Assembly (NCBI GenBank): GCA_020849855.1
Contig: JADZFO010000025.1
Coordinates: 1-64,000 of the forward strand
DNA: 64,000 nt
Direction: 5' to 3'
Source of the DNA: a bacterium
Lineage (GTDB): Bacteria; 4484-113; JAFGCY01
Below the pieces are notes generated by a model. It searched no databases and had not been told where the DNA came from. It saw only the letters and a list, made by a program, of their open reading frames with translations. This document shows positions 7,532 through 15,497 of this stretch, piece by piece. The number at the start of each line of letters is the position of its first letter. The stretch's first letter is position 1. Position numbers and translations under genes: made by a program.

Positions 7532-8152
7532 ATGTGTCCCGACCTGCCGAGGCGTCGCAGTGTCCGCCTGCCCTATTACAACTACGCCAGCTACGGCTGG
7601 TATTACATCACTATCTGCTGTCACCAATTCAAGCAGCTGTTTGGTTCAATCGAGTCAAGCCAGCTGCGGCCAAGTCCTTTGGGCGAGTTGGTTAGCGCTG
7701 AGTTGGAGCGATCCGCCGAGCTGCGCAAAGAGTTTCGTCTCGACACTTTTGTAATCATGTCTAACCATCTGCATATGGTGGTCGTGATAGATCCACCACA
7801 ATCCCTCGACCAACTTAGAAACACAGTTGATGAATCGGGACGCATGGTGCTGCTGAAGGCCCCGCTCGGGGGCCAGGCGCGCAGTGTGAGCAGTTTTGTT
7901 GGCGGCTTCAAGGCCTCAGTCACTTCCGCCGCCAGGCATTGGACGGGCAATGCAGAACTCGCAGTCTGGAATCGCGGCTTCCATGAACACGTGGTGCGTA
8001 GCGAGCCCGCCCTGAACGCCATTCGTGAGTACATTGCCAACAACCCACGCAAGTGGGAGCTTGATCGCTACAACACGGCGAGAAAACTGGCACGAAGTGC
8101 AGATGATGAACTGGATCTACTGCTCGCAGCTGACCAGCCTCCTGCAAAATAG
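7532..8152 (+). CDS. REP-associated tyrosine transposase (RAYT, IS200/IS605 Y1 fold)
   Basis: A 206-residue single-domain HUH endonuclease-like transposase. Visible are the entry strand GWYYITICC (~22-30), the HUH motif SNHLHMVVV (His79 and His81), and the C-terminal helix REYIANNPRKW in which Tyr167 is the expected nucleophile; the Y-I-x-x-N-P-x-x-W signature is typical of RAYTs. RAYTs are usually single-copy, domesticated IS200-like enzymes that cut and spread REP palindromes. Identical GTAG-headed REPs lie 14 nt upstream and 5 nt downstream in inverted orientation, exactly the expected REP-RAYT-REP arrangement. The ATG at 7532 is the first sensible start; the frame is open further upstream but only through the REP. 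Confidence 0.9.
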   Translation: MCPDLPRRRSVRLPYYNYASYGWYYITICCHQFKQLFGSIESSQLRPSPLGELVSAELERSAELRKEFRLDTFVIMSNHLHMVVVIDPPQSLDQLRNTVDESGRMVLLKAPLGGQARSVSSFVGGFKASVTSAARHWTGNAELAVWNRGFHEHVVRSEPALNAIREYIANNPRKWELDRYNTARKLARSADDELDLLLAADQPPAK

Positions 8153-8156
8153 CTTC

Positions 8157-8181
8157 GCGGGCGCGCTCCACGCGCCCCTAC
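8157..8181 (-). repeat. GTAG-headed REP palindrome, copy 4 (downstream of RAYT)
   Basis: Exact 25-nt REP in minus orientation beginning 5 nt after the RAYT stop codon; inverted relative to the copy at 7493. Confidence 0.85.
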
Positions 8182-8211
8182 GCTTGCGGGATGCGTCGAG
8201 GCGAAAGTCCA

Positions 8212-8232
8212 GCGGGCGCGCTCCACGCGCCC
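8212..8232 (-). repeat. Shortened REP palindrome, copy 5
   Basis: The same stem (GCGGGCGCG ... CGCGCCC) as copy 4 but followed by TTTC instead of the CTAC foot, so it has lost the GTAG tetranucleotide. Confidence 0.7.
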
Positions 8233-8241
8233 TTTCGAGCC

Positions 8242-8343
8242 TTAACTGCGGCGTGGGTTGAGTTTTTCCCAGGCCAGAGCGAAAAGAGCGCAGAGGACGA
8301 CCAGAGCGAACAAACCTGCAATCGGCCCGAGCATTCCCTGCAT
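8242..8343 (-). CDS. Small single-pass membrane protein (33 residues)
   Basis: A short frame downstream of folD on the same strand: a hydrophobic helix (MLGPIAGLFALVVLCALFAL) followed by AWEKLNPRRS. The frame is open upstream and could begin at GTG 8406 (54 residues), so the start is uncertain. What supports it is a second, decayed copy of its C-terminus at 7390-7443, which implies the coding segment existed before the RAYT/REP unit arrived. Family unknown. Confidence 0.5.
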   Translation of the reverse strand: MQGMLGPIAGLFALVVLCALFALAWEKLNPRRS

Positions 8344-8425
8344 AGAACCGCAGTAGTCTGTTCCCGCGATGCTGCCTTGTCCTTCTGGATGCCGGGTCTC
8401 CTGCACAGGCAATGTTACCCCAGAT

Positions 8426-9328
8426 CTACTGCAGCTCCAGCGCCTTATACAGCGTCAGGGTGTTCTCCAGCACGGAAGCGATGGTCATCGGCCCCACCCC
8501 GCCCGGCACCGGCGTGATCCACTCGCACAGGGGCTCGACGGCGGCGAAGTCCACATCGCCCACGATGCGGCTCAGCGGCCGGTTGCTTTCGTCGTAAACC
8601 GGCTCGCCCTGCTCATCCAACAGCGGCACATGGTTGATCCCCACGTCCACCACCACCGCGCCGGGCTTGACCATGGCGGCGCTGAGCATGCCCGCGCGGC
8701 CGACGGCGCTGACGATGATGTCGGCGCGGCGGGTCAGCTCGCCCAGGTCGCGGCTGCGGCTGTGGCCGATGCTCACCGTGGCGTTGGCCTCCAGCAGCAG
8801 CAGGGCCATCGGCTTGCCCACCAGGTTCGAGCGGCCCAGGATCGCCACCTCCCGGCCGGCCAGCTCAATGCCATAGTGCTCCAGCAGCAGCATGATGCCC
8901 TGCGGCGTGGCCGGCCGCGGCCCCGGCAAGCCCACGGTCATGCGGCCCACGTTCTCCGGGTGGAAGCAGTCCACGTCCTTGCGCGGGTCGATGGCCTCGA
9001 TCACCACACGCGGGTCGATGTGCTCGGGCAGCGGGAGCTGCACCAGGATGCTGTGCACCCCGGCGTCGTCATTGTGCGCGCGGATCCGCTCCAGAAGCTC
9101 GACCTGGCTGATCGAGGCCGGCAGGCGCTCGATGGTGCTCAGGATGCCCACCTTCTGGCTCGCCGCGCCCTTGGCGCTGACATAGGTCGTGCTCGCCGGG
9201 TTTTCGCCTACCTGGATAAAAACCGCGTGCGGCGGCCGGCTGGCCTGCGGCAGCAAGGTGGCGATTTGTGTCCTGATACGCTCGCGCACAGCTCTTGCGC
9301 AGAGTTTCCCGTCGAGTAGCCTTCCCAC
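8426..9328 (-). CDS. folD: Methylene-THF dehydrogenase/methenyl-THF cyclohydrolase
   Basis: Bifunctional NADP-dependent 5,10-methylenetetrahydrofolate dehydrogenase and 5,10-methenyl-THF cyclohydrolase of cytoplasmic one-carbon metabolism. The 300 residues are full length. Motifs in order: VGENPASTTYVSAKGAA (catalytic Tyr/Lys pair), QLPLPEH, DVDCFHPENVG, TPQGIMLLL, the nucleotide-binding GRSNLVGKP and HSRS, DVGIN, GDVDF and the terminal TPVPGGVGPMTIA. The usual PCTP motif reads PATP here, so the Cys is replaced. The start is GTG at 9328 with a poor ribosome site. It follows the secreted TPR protein gene at 9396 on the same strand with a 67-nt gap. Confidence 0.96.
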   Translation of the reverse strand: MGRLLDGKLCARAVRERIRTQIATLLPQASRPPHAVFIQVGENPASTTYVSAKGAASQKVGILSTIERLPASISQVELLERIRAHNDDAGVHSILVQLPLPEHIDPRVVIEAIDPRKDVDCFHPENVGRMTVGLPGPRPATPQGIMLLLEHYGIELAGREVAILGRSNLVGKPMALLLLEANATVSIGHSRSRDLGELTRRADIIVSAVGRAGMLSAAMVKPGAVVVDVGINHVPLLDEQGEPVYDESNRPLSRIVGDVDFAAVEPLCEWITPVPGGVGPMTIASVLENTLTLYKALELQ

Positions 9329-9395
9329 CGCGCTATCTTAATGCCTGCAGCGCTGCTGCGCACAGGCACAGGCGCAGTGCGGGCCCGCAGGCCTG

Positions 9396-10925
9396 CTAGT
9401 CTCCGCCACCGCTGCTCTGTCCGCTCAGGTCCGGCGCATTGGGGTTCTGGTCCTGCAGCACCAGGCCGTCCAGAGGCTCATCCGGCGCCACAATGCGGTC
9501 GCGCTGCTCCAGCTCCACACCCTTCAGCGCGGAACTGAGGTCCTGGAAGTCCAGCAGGTCGACATAGCCCGCCAGGTCCAGCAGCGGAGTCGCGCTGGCG
9601 CGGATCAGATCACGGCAGCCGTCGAAATAAGCCCGGCCCTGGTACAGGCCATACAGCACCCGGCGGCTGCTGGACAGGCTGGAGGTGTTGATCGTGTTGC
9701 TGTTCAGGCAGCGCTCCAGCACCCGCTCGGCCCCCGGCTCATCGCCGGTCTCGATCAGCAGTGTGGCCAGCTCGGCGGCGAACTCCGGCGACTTCGGCGC
9801 GACAGCTTCCAGGCGCCGCAGCTGGCTCGAGGCGATGTCTGGGAAGCCCTGATAGCGCGCGATCTCCACCAGCATGGCCAGGTATTCCGCCACAAAAGGC
9901 GCCTTGTTCTGCAGCAGCACTTCCGTGCAGCGGTCGGCCTGCGGCCAGCGCCGCTCGTGCGCCAGGGCCAGGCCCATCATGCCGTAGTCCACCGGGCCAT
10001 AGCCCACGCTCTTTCTGTTCTCCAGCTCGCGCAGGCAGGCCTTGTACTGGCCCTGGTAGAAGTACATCAGCGCTTCGTCAAAGGCCCGGCCGGGCACGTT
10101 GGACTGCCGCGCGAAGTCCTCGATCTCGCTGTCCACCAGCGACTTGTTGCGCACCACGGAGCTCTGGTTGTACTCCGCCGTGATCACGGCGTCCTCCAGC
10201 AGCGCGCTGGCATTGCCCAGGCGGCCGAGGCGGTAGTGGATGATGGCGCGGTTGTTGTCATTGGCCGAATCGTCGGTCGAGGCATCCGGCAGCGCCGCCA
10301 GGGGCTGGCGCAGTTCATAGTTGCCGGTCTCCAGGTTGTAGACCAGGCGGGCATAGCTGTGCTTCACCGGCAGGCGGCCGGCGCTGTTCAGGAAGCAGGG
10401 CTGGGTCTGCCAGATCACGCTCTCGCCATAGGCGTCAGAGCCGGGCTGGAACTGCAGGTTCGCCACATCGCGCAGCTCGAAGACCACCTTGGGGCCTTCC
10501 TTGCCGGTCAGGTCACGGATCACCATGTCGCCGATCACACCCGGCGAGCCATAGGCATCGGTAAAAGGCTTGGTCGTATAGGTCAGCAGGTGCGCGCCCG
10601 AGAGCAGAAAGGTGAAGGGCGGCCGGGCCGGCGGGCCCATCAGGGTCTCGCTCAGCAGCGTGGTCGCCTTGCCCTTGCCGTTCTTGCCAAGCAGCTGGGC
10701 CACTTCCATCCGCGCGGTGCCGCCGCTTTCATAAACGGCGATGCCCACTTCCGGGCCGCCGAAGGGCGCATAGAGCTCATAGCTCACCTCGCCCTTGGAG
10801 CGGAAGTACTTCTCCAGGTTCTCGCGGTTGACCTGGCTGATGGCGTAGGCCGGCCTAAGCCCGGCCGCCACCAGCACAGCAGCACAAACAAGCAGGCTGA
10901 TACCCGTGCGCAAGCCTGTATTCAT
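9396..10925 (-). CDS. Secreted protein with C-terminal TPR-like helices
   Basis: A 509-residue exported protein: Sec signal at ~1-28 ending in PAYA, an N-terminal ~230-residue beta-type region with no family I recognise, and a helical C-terminal half whose pattern (for example ALMYFYQGQYKACLRELE, AELATLLIETGDEPGAERVLERCL) fits TPR/SEL-like repeats. AGGAGG lies 6 nt before the ATG at 10925, which fixes the start; the frame extends 31 codons further without purpose. Last gene of a minus-strand set 13020-9396 (RDD protein, secreted DUF2225-like protein, this one). The set looks like one envelope-associated operon, but I cannot assign a role. Confidence 0.75.
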   Translation of the reverse strand: MNTGLRTGISLLVCAAVLVAAGLRPAYAISQVNRENLEKYFRSKGEVSYELYAPFGGPEVGIAVYESGGTARMEVAQLLGKNGKGKATTLLSETLMGPPARPPFTFLLSGAHLLTYTTKPFTDAYGSPGVIGDMVIRDLTGKEGPKVVFELRDVANLQFQPGSDAYGESVIWQTQPCFLNSAGRLPVKHSYARLVYNLETGNYELRQPLAALPDASTDDSANDNNRAIIHYRLGRLGNASALLEDAVITAEYNQSSVVRNKSLVDSEIEDFARQSNVPGRAFDEALMYFYQGQYKACLRELENRKSVGYGPVDYGMMGLALAHERRWPQADRCTEVLLQNKAPFVAEYLAMLVEIARYQGFPDIASSQLRRLEAVAPKSPEFAAELATLLIETGDEPGAERVLERCLNSNTINTSSLSSSRRVLYGLYQGRAYFDGCRDLIRASATPLLDLAGYVDLLDFQDLSSALKGVELEQRDRIVAPDEPLDGLVLQDQNPNAPDLSGQSSGGGD

Positions 10926-11011
10926 CCCATGCCTCCTGACACGCTGAATTGTACTCAGCGGCGGGGGGAATGCAAAACAGACGTGGCCGGGCGCCCCGGC
11001 GTTCAGCGCGC

Positions 11012-12169
11012 CTACCAACCGCGTTCAAAGCACAGGCCGTAAAGCCGCTCCAGCAGCGGGCGGCTGATCTCCCCGCGGTTGCGGTTGAAGGCCTCGGCGA
11101 ACCACAGCGCGGCAGAACGCCGCTGGCCCAGTCGCCGGTGCATCTCGGCGATGGCGAATGCCGCCGCCGCGCGCTCATTGGGCTGCAGCTCGCCGGCCTC
11201 CCAGCCGCGCATGAAGGCGCTCAGGGCCTGCTGCAGATACTCGCTCTCCAGGTTCGTACTGCTGTTCAGGAAGCTGTAAAGCGTCCCCTCGCCCGCGCTG
11301 CCGGCTTCGCGCGCCTGGCCCAGCCAGTAGCGCGTCGCCTCCAGCTCCCCGCGGCTGCGGTAGAGCCAGGCCAGGGCCAGGGCGTAGTCATCCGGCGCCA
11401 CGTTCACCATGTCGCCAATGCTGCGCATGGACTGCAGCTGCTCGGCCAGGCGCAGCTCATAGGGCACAGACTGCTCCAGGCTCAGCGCCGGGCTGAGGCT
11501 CAGGGCCTCGGCCGGCAGGCCGGTGAAGAGCTTGTCCACCTCGCTGTCAAAGCTGTTGCCGCCGCCGATCACGTCCAGGCGCACGGACCAGGCCGCCTGC
11601 TGCCACCAATAGCCCTCAGCCAGGTTGCCGCTGCGGCCGGCCTTGGCCAGGCGCGCCGCATTCTCAAACTTCTCCCAGGCATAAGCGCCGTCCCAGGGGC
11701 CTGCGTCGCCTTCATGCCCGAACTTCGGCTGGCCCAGGATGCCCAAAAGCTGCTCGCGCTTGAGCTTGACCGGGCGGTTGAAGACGGAGGGATAAGCCAC
11801 ATAGCCCGTCTGCGGGTCGATGACCAGGGTATAGGCCAGGGAGTTGATCACCGGGTGCGGGCAGCCGTCATAGTCAAAGCTGCTCACCGGCGGGTTACGC
11901 GCCAGGATCTGGGCGTTGAAGCTCTCGCCGGTGATGGGCGATACAAAGCCCTCCACGCTGATGTAAGGGCTGGTCGGCTGGACCAGTTCCTTCAGCGGCT
12001 GCTCGGCGGCTTCTTCCTGCTCCTCCACCGGCGGCAGCTGCGGCCCGCCAAAAAGGTCATCCGGCGGCGCCGGCTGCTGGTCCTCCAGAAAGGCGCTGCC
12101 CTGAGCCAGTGCGCCCTGGCTCAGCGCCAGCAGCAACATGAGGGTGCAGCAAAACCAGCGCAGCCGCAT
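11012..12169 (-). CDS. Secreted DUF2225-like/TPR-like protein
   Basis: A 385-residue exported protein: signal peptide ~1-22 (LALSQGALAQ), acidic Pro-rich linker to ~68, then a segment reading FVSPITGESFNAQ ... DYDGCPHP ... VIDPQTGYVAYPSVF. Its spacing and conserved ITGE/TGYVAYP blocks resemble DUF2225 proteins, but the paired Cys of that family are replaced. The C-terminal ~170 residues are helical and TPR-like (DDYALALAWLYRSRGELEATRYWL). The start overlaps the stop of the upstream RDD gene (TGATG), so the two are translationally coupled. Function unknown; the DUF2225 assignment is tentative. Confidence 0.7.
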   Translation of the reverse strand: MRLRWFCCTLMLLLALSQGALAQGSAFLEDQQPAPPDDLFGGPQLPPVEEQEEAAEQPLKELVQPTSPYISVEGFVSPITGESFNAQILARNPPVSSFDYDGCPHPVINSLAYTLVIDPQTGYVAYPSVFNRPVKLKREQLLGILGQPKFGHEGDAGPWDGAYAWEKFENAARLAKAGRSGNLAEGYWWQQAAWSVRLDVIGGGNSFDSEVDKLFTGLPAEALSLSPALSLEQSVPYELRLAEQLQSMRSIGDMVNVAPDDYALALAWLYRSRGELEATRYWLGQAREAGSAGEGTLYSFLNSSTNLESEYLQQALSAFMRGWEAGELQPNERAAAAFAIAEMHRRLGQRRSAALWFAEAFNRNRGEISRPLLERLYGLCFERGW

Positions 12170-13020
12170 CAGATCCCCACGTGCTGGCCGCCCAGCGGCC
12201 CGCCGCCCGTATTGCCCGGGCGGCCCTGCTGCTGCCCGGGGGCCGGCATGCCCATGGCCTGCGCCATGATGGTCGCCAGATAGCCTTCGCGCTGCGCCAG
12301 GGACATGCCCTCGCTGCCATAGCCAAGCTGGTTGATCAGCACGCGGCTCAGGCGCTCGCGAAACTCCGGCTGCAGCTCGCGGGTGCGGCTCAGGTAGGAA
12401 CCGATGGCATAGACCAGCTTATTCGTCAGCCGTCCCGGCGAGGGAGGGCCGCCGCTGTCCGGCGCCGCCGCGGCCCAGATGAAGGGCTGCTTGGAGCTGA
12501 ATTCGCGCACCACCACGGTGTCGGCGGCCAGGTCGCCCAGGCGCTGCTGATAGCGCGTGTAAAAGAAGGAGACCCAGGCCACGAAGCCCATGTTGGGCAG
12601 CAGGTCGATGATGCGCAGCAGGCTGCGGATCAGCACATCGCGGAAGACCAGGCGCCCGCCGCCGCGGCGGATCACGCGGATGCCGGCCACGCGCTTGCCC
12701 GGGGTCTGGCCCTGCCAGGTCTGCTCAAAGATGGCGAAGTAGAAAACCTGTGGCAGCAGGGCCGTCAGCATGATTATCATCACCATCAGGATGATCATGC
12801 TCTCCGGCGGCTCAGTGCCGCTGGCCCCGGAGCTGATGCCAAGCCAGGCGCCCAGCGCCACCAGCTCGATGAAGACCAGGATGCCGGTGCCGGCGAAGAC
12901 GATCATGTAGTCAATCGCCGCGGCCACGAAGCGCGGGCCGAAGCCGGCCAGAGGCAGGCGCAGCTCAAGCTGCTCCGGCGTCTCGATCCTCAGCACCTCA
13001 TAGTCGTCCCAGTACTCCAC
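12169..13020 (-). CDS. RDD-family membrane protein
   Basis: A 283-residue RDD-domain protein. The family signature is visible: GPRFVAAAIDYMIVF (Arg/Asp in the first helix), QTPGKRVAGIRVI, RSLLRIIDLLP and QRLGDLAADTVVV, with hydrophobic helices at ~28-50, ~75-100 and ~150-165. The C-terminal ~100 residues are a soluble helical extension ending in a Gly/Gln-rich tail. RDD proteins are integral membrane proteins; some have been linked to ion transport, but most are uncharacterised. The start is GTG at 13020. It is the first gene of a coupled minus-strand set with the two secreted proteins downstream, suggesting an envelope function in common. Confidence 0.85.
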   Translation of the reverse strand: MEYWDDYEVLRIETPEQLELRLPLAGFGPRFVAAAIDYMIVFAGTGILVFIELVALGAWLGISSGASGTEPPESMIILMVMIIMLTALLPQVFYFAIFEQTWQGQTPGKRVAGIRVIRRGGGRLVFRDVLIRSLLRIIDLLPNMGFVAWVSFFYTRYQQRLGDLAADTVVVREFSSKQPFIWAAAAPDSGGPPSPGRLTNKLVYAIGSYLSRTRELQPEFRERLSRVLINQLGYGSEGMSLAQREGYLATIMAQAMGMPAPGQQQGRPGNTGGGPLGGQHVGI

Positions 13021-13146
13021 GGCTTCTGATTATATCCACACCGGGGCTGGCATCCGCCCGTCGCGTGATGCGCGCTTCTAAGGCCGAGAAAGGATAAGAC
13101 GATAAACACGATGGTATTAGACTTAACGCAGCCCGGGAGGTGCGTC

Positions 13147-13485
13147 ATGTCTGCTCTGGCACAAACAATGCTTCAGCCGCGGATCAGCCCGGCCTGGTGG
13201 GGCCTGCTGCTGGTTCTGCCCTCTACCCTTTTCTGGGCCTGCCTGACCATATCCATCGCGCCCGGTATGCACCGCATGGCCGACCCCTGGCTGGCGCTGG
13301 TCAACCGCTATGACCTCTGGTTCGTGGTCGGTGTGCTGATGCTGCTGCCCTTTGTCGGCTCGCTGCTGGGCGCCGCCGGCTACAAGCGCAGCAAGTGGCT
13401 CAGCATCGCGGTGGTCTTCCTCGGCCTCGGGGCAGTCTGCCTGAACCTGTTGATGCAGTCCGCCAACCCAAGCCCGGCAATCTAG
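13147..13485 (+). CDS. Small integral membrane protein (three helices)
   Basis: A 112-residue protein with three predicted membrane helices at ~18-40, ~58-78 and ~87-107, and no family I recognise. GGAGGT lies 7 nt before the ATG at 13147, favouring this start over an in-frame ATG at 13111. It stands alone between the divergent RDD gene and the gene at 13645. Confidence 0.7.
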   Translation: MSALAQTMLQPRISPAWWGLLLVLPSTLFWACLTISIAPGMHRMADPWLALVNRYDLWFVVGVLMLLPFVGSLLGAAGYKRSKWLSIAVVFLGLGAVCLNLLMQSANPSPAI

Positions 13486-13579
13486 CCCGGCCCTCCGTTG
13501 GGCCCACCCTCACTTGGCTGGCTGCCGCGCTGCTCTGACTGGCTGCAGCGCAGCAGCCTGTCTGTTTTTGCTGTTTTAC

Positions 13580-13629
13580 TTGACATTTGGGCAGCTACTC
13601 TGTATAGTTAAATGAGCCTAACACTATAC
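13580..13629 (+). promoter_or_regulatory. Near-consensus promoter with overlapping inverted repeat
   Basis: TTGACA (13580-13585), a 17-nt spacer and TATAGT (13603-13608) form an excellent sigma-70-type promoter. An inverted repeat GTATAG-N16-CTATAC (13602-13607 and 13624-13629) straddles the -10 box and the predicted start point, so a repressor could act here. The start point near 13615 rules out the ATG at 13612 for the downstream gene. Confidence 0.7.
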
Positions 13630-13644
13630 TTATGGAGTGCTGCC

Positions 13645-14637
13645 ATGCCCGCGTCCAGAGCTTTTGACCGCCTCAGCTTCGCCCTGGCCGACCCTAAGAC
13701 CTGCGTGCTCCTCTGGAGCTTCGCGGTCGAGGGCCGCCTGAATACTGATCTCCTGGCCCTCATCGGCCTGCGGGATGTGGATGCCGATCTGCTGGAGGAT
13801 ATCTATGCCTCGCAGCTGGCGGACCTGCGGGCGCTGCACCGGGGCAGCCGCCTCTTCAACAATGACGACCTGCGCCGCATGGCGCACTCGCATGTCATGC
13901 ACCTGGTAACCCGCGGAGCGCTGGATGAATCCCTCGACGGCATCCGCAGCAGCCAGCGGGCCATGCAGGCCGTGCGCCGGATGCCGCTGTGGATGCGCGA
14001 CCCGGAGCTGGATGAGCTTGAGCGCCTGGCGCGCCGGGAGGCCGCCAGCGTCCGCCTGCTGGAGGTGCATACCCGCCGGGACGAACTGCTGGCCCGCCGG
14101 GCCGCGGCTCAGGCTGCGCAGTCATCGCTGCCTCAGGCAGCACCCTCATCGCAGGCTCAGGCAGCGCCGGCTTCAGTGCCGCAGGCCGGGCCCTCATCGC
14201 AGGCTGATGCTGAAGCTCAGGCACTGAGCCCGTCGGATAGCCCCGCGGATAGCCCGGCCCCGGCACAGGATCCGCTGCAGACGCCGGTGCAAGCGCAGGC
14301 ACCGAAGCAGGCACCGACGCCGGAACAGACGCACACACGGGCCGTTGGTGTGGACAGCGAGCACGATGCGCAGGAGCCAGAGGATGGAGCTGGCGGGCAG
14401 TCCGGGCATGAAGCAGCAGCCAGCATCTCAGACCCCGGCAGCGCGGAGCAGAAGGTTAAAGAAAGTGCGGTGGATAGCGCAAAAACGGCCTTTCTTGTTT
14501 CAAATCAGGCCGCGCAGGTTAAATCTGCGGCCCGGCCGGGCCCCCTGCAGCCCGCTGGTCAGGGCCGGCGCAAGGCCGCGCTGGCCCGCAGCCTGAGCAA
14601 AAGGGTCAGCGCTGGCGGGCCCAGAACTTCACGCTAG
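13645..14637 (+). CDS. Helical protein with Pro/Ala/Gln-rich tail, unknown
   Basis: A 330-residue cytoplasmic-type protein with no recognised family. Residues ~1-150 are charged and helical (ending ARREAASVRLLEVHTRRDELLARR). Residues ~155-240 are low-complexity Pro/Ala/Gln/Ser with repeated QAAPSSQ-like segments. The last ~60 residues are basic (RRKAALARSLSKR). The ATG at 13645 follows TGGAG at 7 nt and lies ~30 nt after the predicted transcription start. It has the strongest promoter seen in the window and a possible operator, so it is likely regulated. The 3' end overlaps the convergent acyltransferase gene by 32 nt. The basic tail could bind nucleic acid; that is a guess. Confidence 0.7.
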   Translation: MPASRAFDRLSFALADPKTCVLLWSFAVEGRLNTDLLALIGLRDVDADLLEDIYASQLADLRALHRGSRLFNNDDLRRMAHSHVMHLVTRGALDESLDGIRSSQRAMQAVRRMPLWMRDPELDELERLARREAASVRLLEVHTRRDELLARRAAAQAAQSSLPQAAPSSQAQAAPASVPQAGPSSQADAEAQALSPSDSPADSPAPAQDPLQTPVQAQAPKQAPTPEQTHTRAVGVDSEHDAQEPEDGAGGQSGHEAAASISDPGSAEQKVKESAVDSAKTAFLVSNQAAQVKSAARPGPLQPAGQGRRKAALARSLSKRVSAGGPRTSR

Positions 14638-15496
14638 GCAAAAGGAAGCGCATGAAGGACAGCTCGGCGGGACTGCGCAGCTTGCTGTAGGTCCGGTCAC
14701 GCAGGTCGAAGACAGAGATTCCGCGGGCCTCCAGGGCCGGGATGTCCACCTCGTCCTCCAGCACCATGATCCCGTCGCCATACGGCTCATGCATCAGGTG
14801 CTGTGCATCCTCCAGCAGCATCGCCACGCGCTCTTCGGCGCCGGCCTCTGCCTCGCGCTCCAGGCGGCTGCGGCGCCAGTCGGCCAGGCGGCCCAGCAGC
14901 ATCATGAGCTGCTGCTCAAAGTCCAGCTCGGCATAGGGCTCGCCAAGGCGACCGGTCAGGTCGCGCGCCGGGTTGCCGCCCCATACTGTATTGCGTGGTA
15001 TATCCTTCGTCACGATAGATCCAGCCAGCACCAGGGCCTTCTCGCCAATGCTCACCGGCGCGATGCTGCACTGCACGCCGATCCAGGCATCCTCGCCCAG
15101 GCTGCAGGGCGCCTCGTTGCCCTCTCCATATCGGCAGCCCTGCAGCGGGTCGCCGCCCGAGAAGTGGGTCCAGAGGTTGCTGTAGGCGCTGATGGTGCAG
15201 CCGCGGCCGATGCGCAGCGGGGCGGTGCAGTTGAGGATCACGTTCTGGCCGATCCAGCTGCACTCGCCGATCTCCAGCTCCTCATAGCCATAGATGGTGG
15301 TGTGGTTGTGGATGGTGACCCAGTCACCGATCTTCACCCGCCGGGCCAGAATCCGCACGTCATCGCCAATGCTTACGTTGTCGCCAATCTCGATGCTCTC
15401 CGCCGGCCCGCCGATGCCGCCGCAGATCACTCGCTCGCCGCAGCTCAGGTCCGCGCCGACTTTCAGCTCCCGGGTGTTCGCGCTCAGGCCGGCCAT
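14606..15496 (-). CDS. Hexapeptide-repeat (left-handed beta-helix) acyltransferase
   Basis: A 296-residue protein of the LbH acyltransferase superfamily (Maa/LacA/WbbJ type). Residues ~15-180 carry the [LIV]-G-x-x-x-x imperfect hexapeptides (IEIGDNVSIGDDVRI, VKIGDWVTIHNHTTI, LEIGECSWIGQNVIL, APCSLGEDAWIGVQCSI, VSIGEKALVLAGSIV), ending with the family motif TKDIPRNTVWGGNPAR. The helical C-terminus (~190-296) is extra. Family members transfer acetyl or acyl groups to sugars or other acceptors; the acceptor here is unknown. The ATG at 15496 lies 1 nt after the stop of the upstream gene, indicating coupling. Confidence 0.85.
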   Translation of the reverse strand: MAGLSANTRELKVGADLSCGERVICGGIGGPAESIEIGDNVSIGDDVRILARRVKIGDWVTIHNHTTIYGYEELEIGECSWIGQNVILNCTAPLRIGRGCTISAYSNLWTHFSGGDPLQGCRYGEGNEAPCSLGEDAWIGVQCSIAPVSIGEKALVLAGSIVTKDIPRNTVWGGNPARDLTGRLGEPYAELDFEQQLMMLLGRLADWRRSRLEREAEAGAEERVAMLLEDAQHLMHEPYGDGIMVLEDEVDIPALEARGISVFDLRDRTYSKLRSPAELSFMRFLLPSVKFWARQR

Positions 15497-15497
15497 C

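Noticed and set aside
13612-13644. Longer start (ATG at 13612) for the gene at 13645
   Set aside because: It coincides with the predicted transcription start of a near-consensus promoter, so it would not be on the message with a ribosome site; TGGAG precedes 13645.
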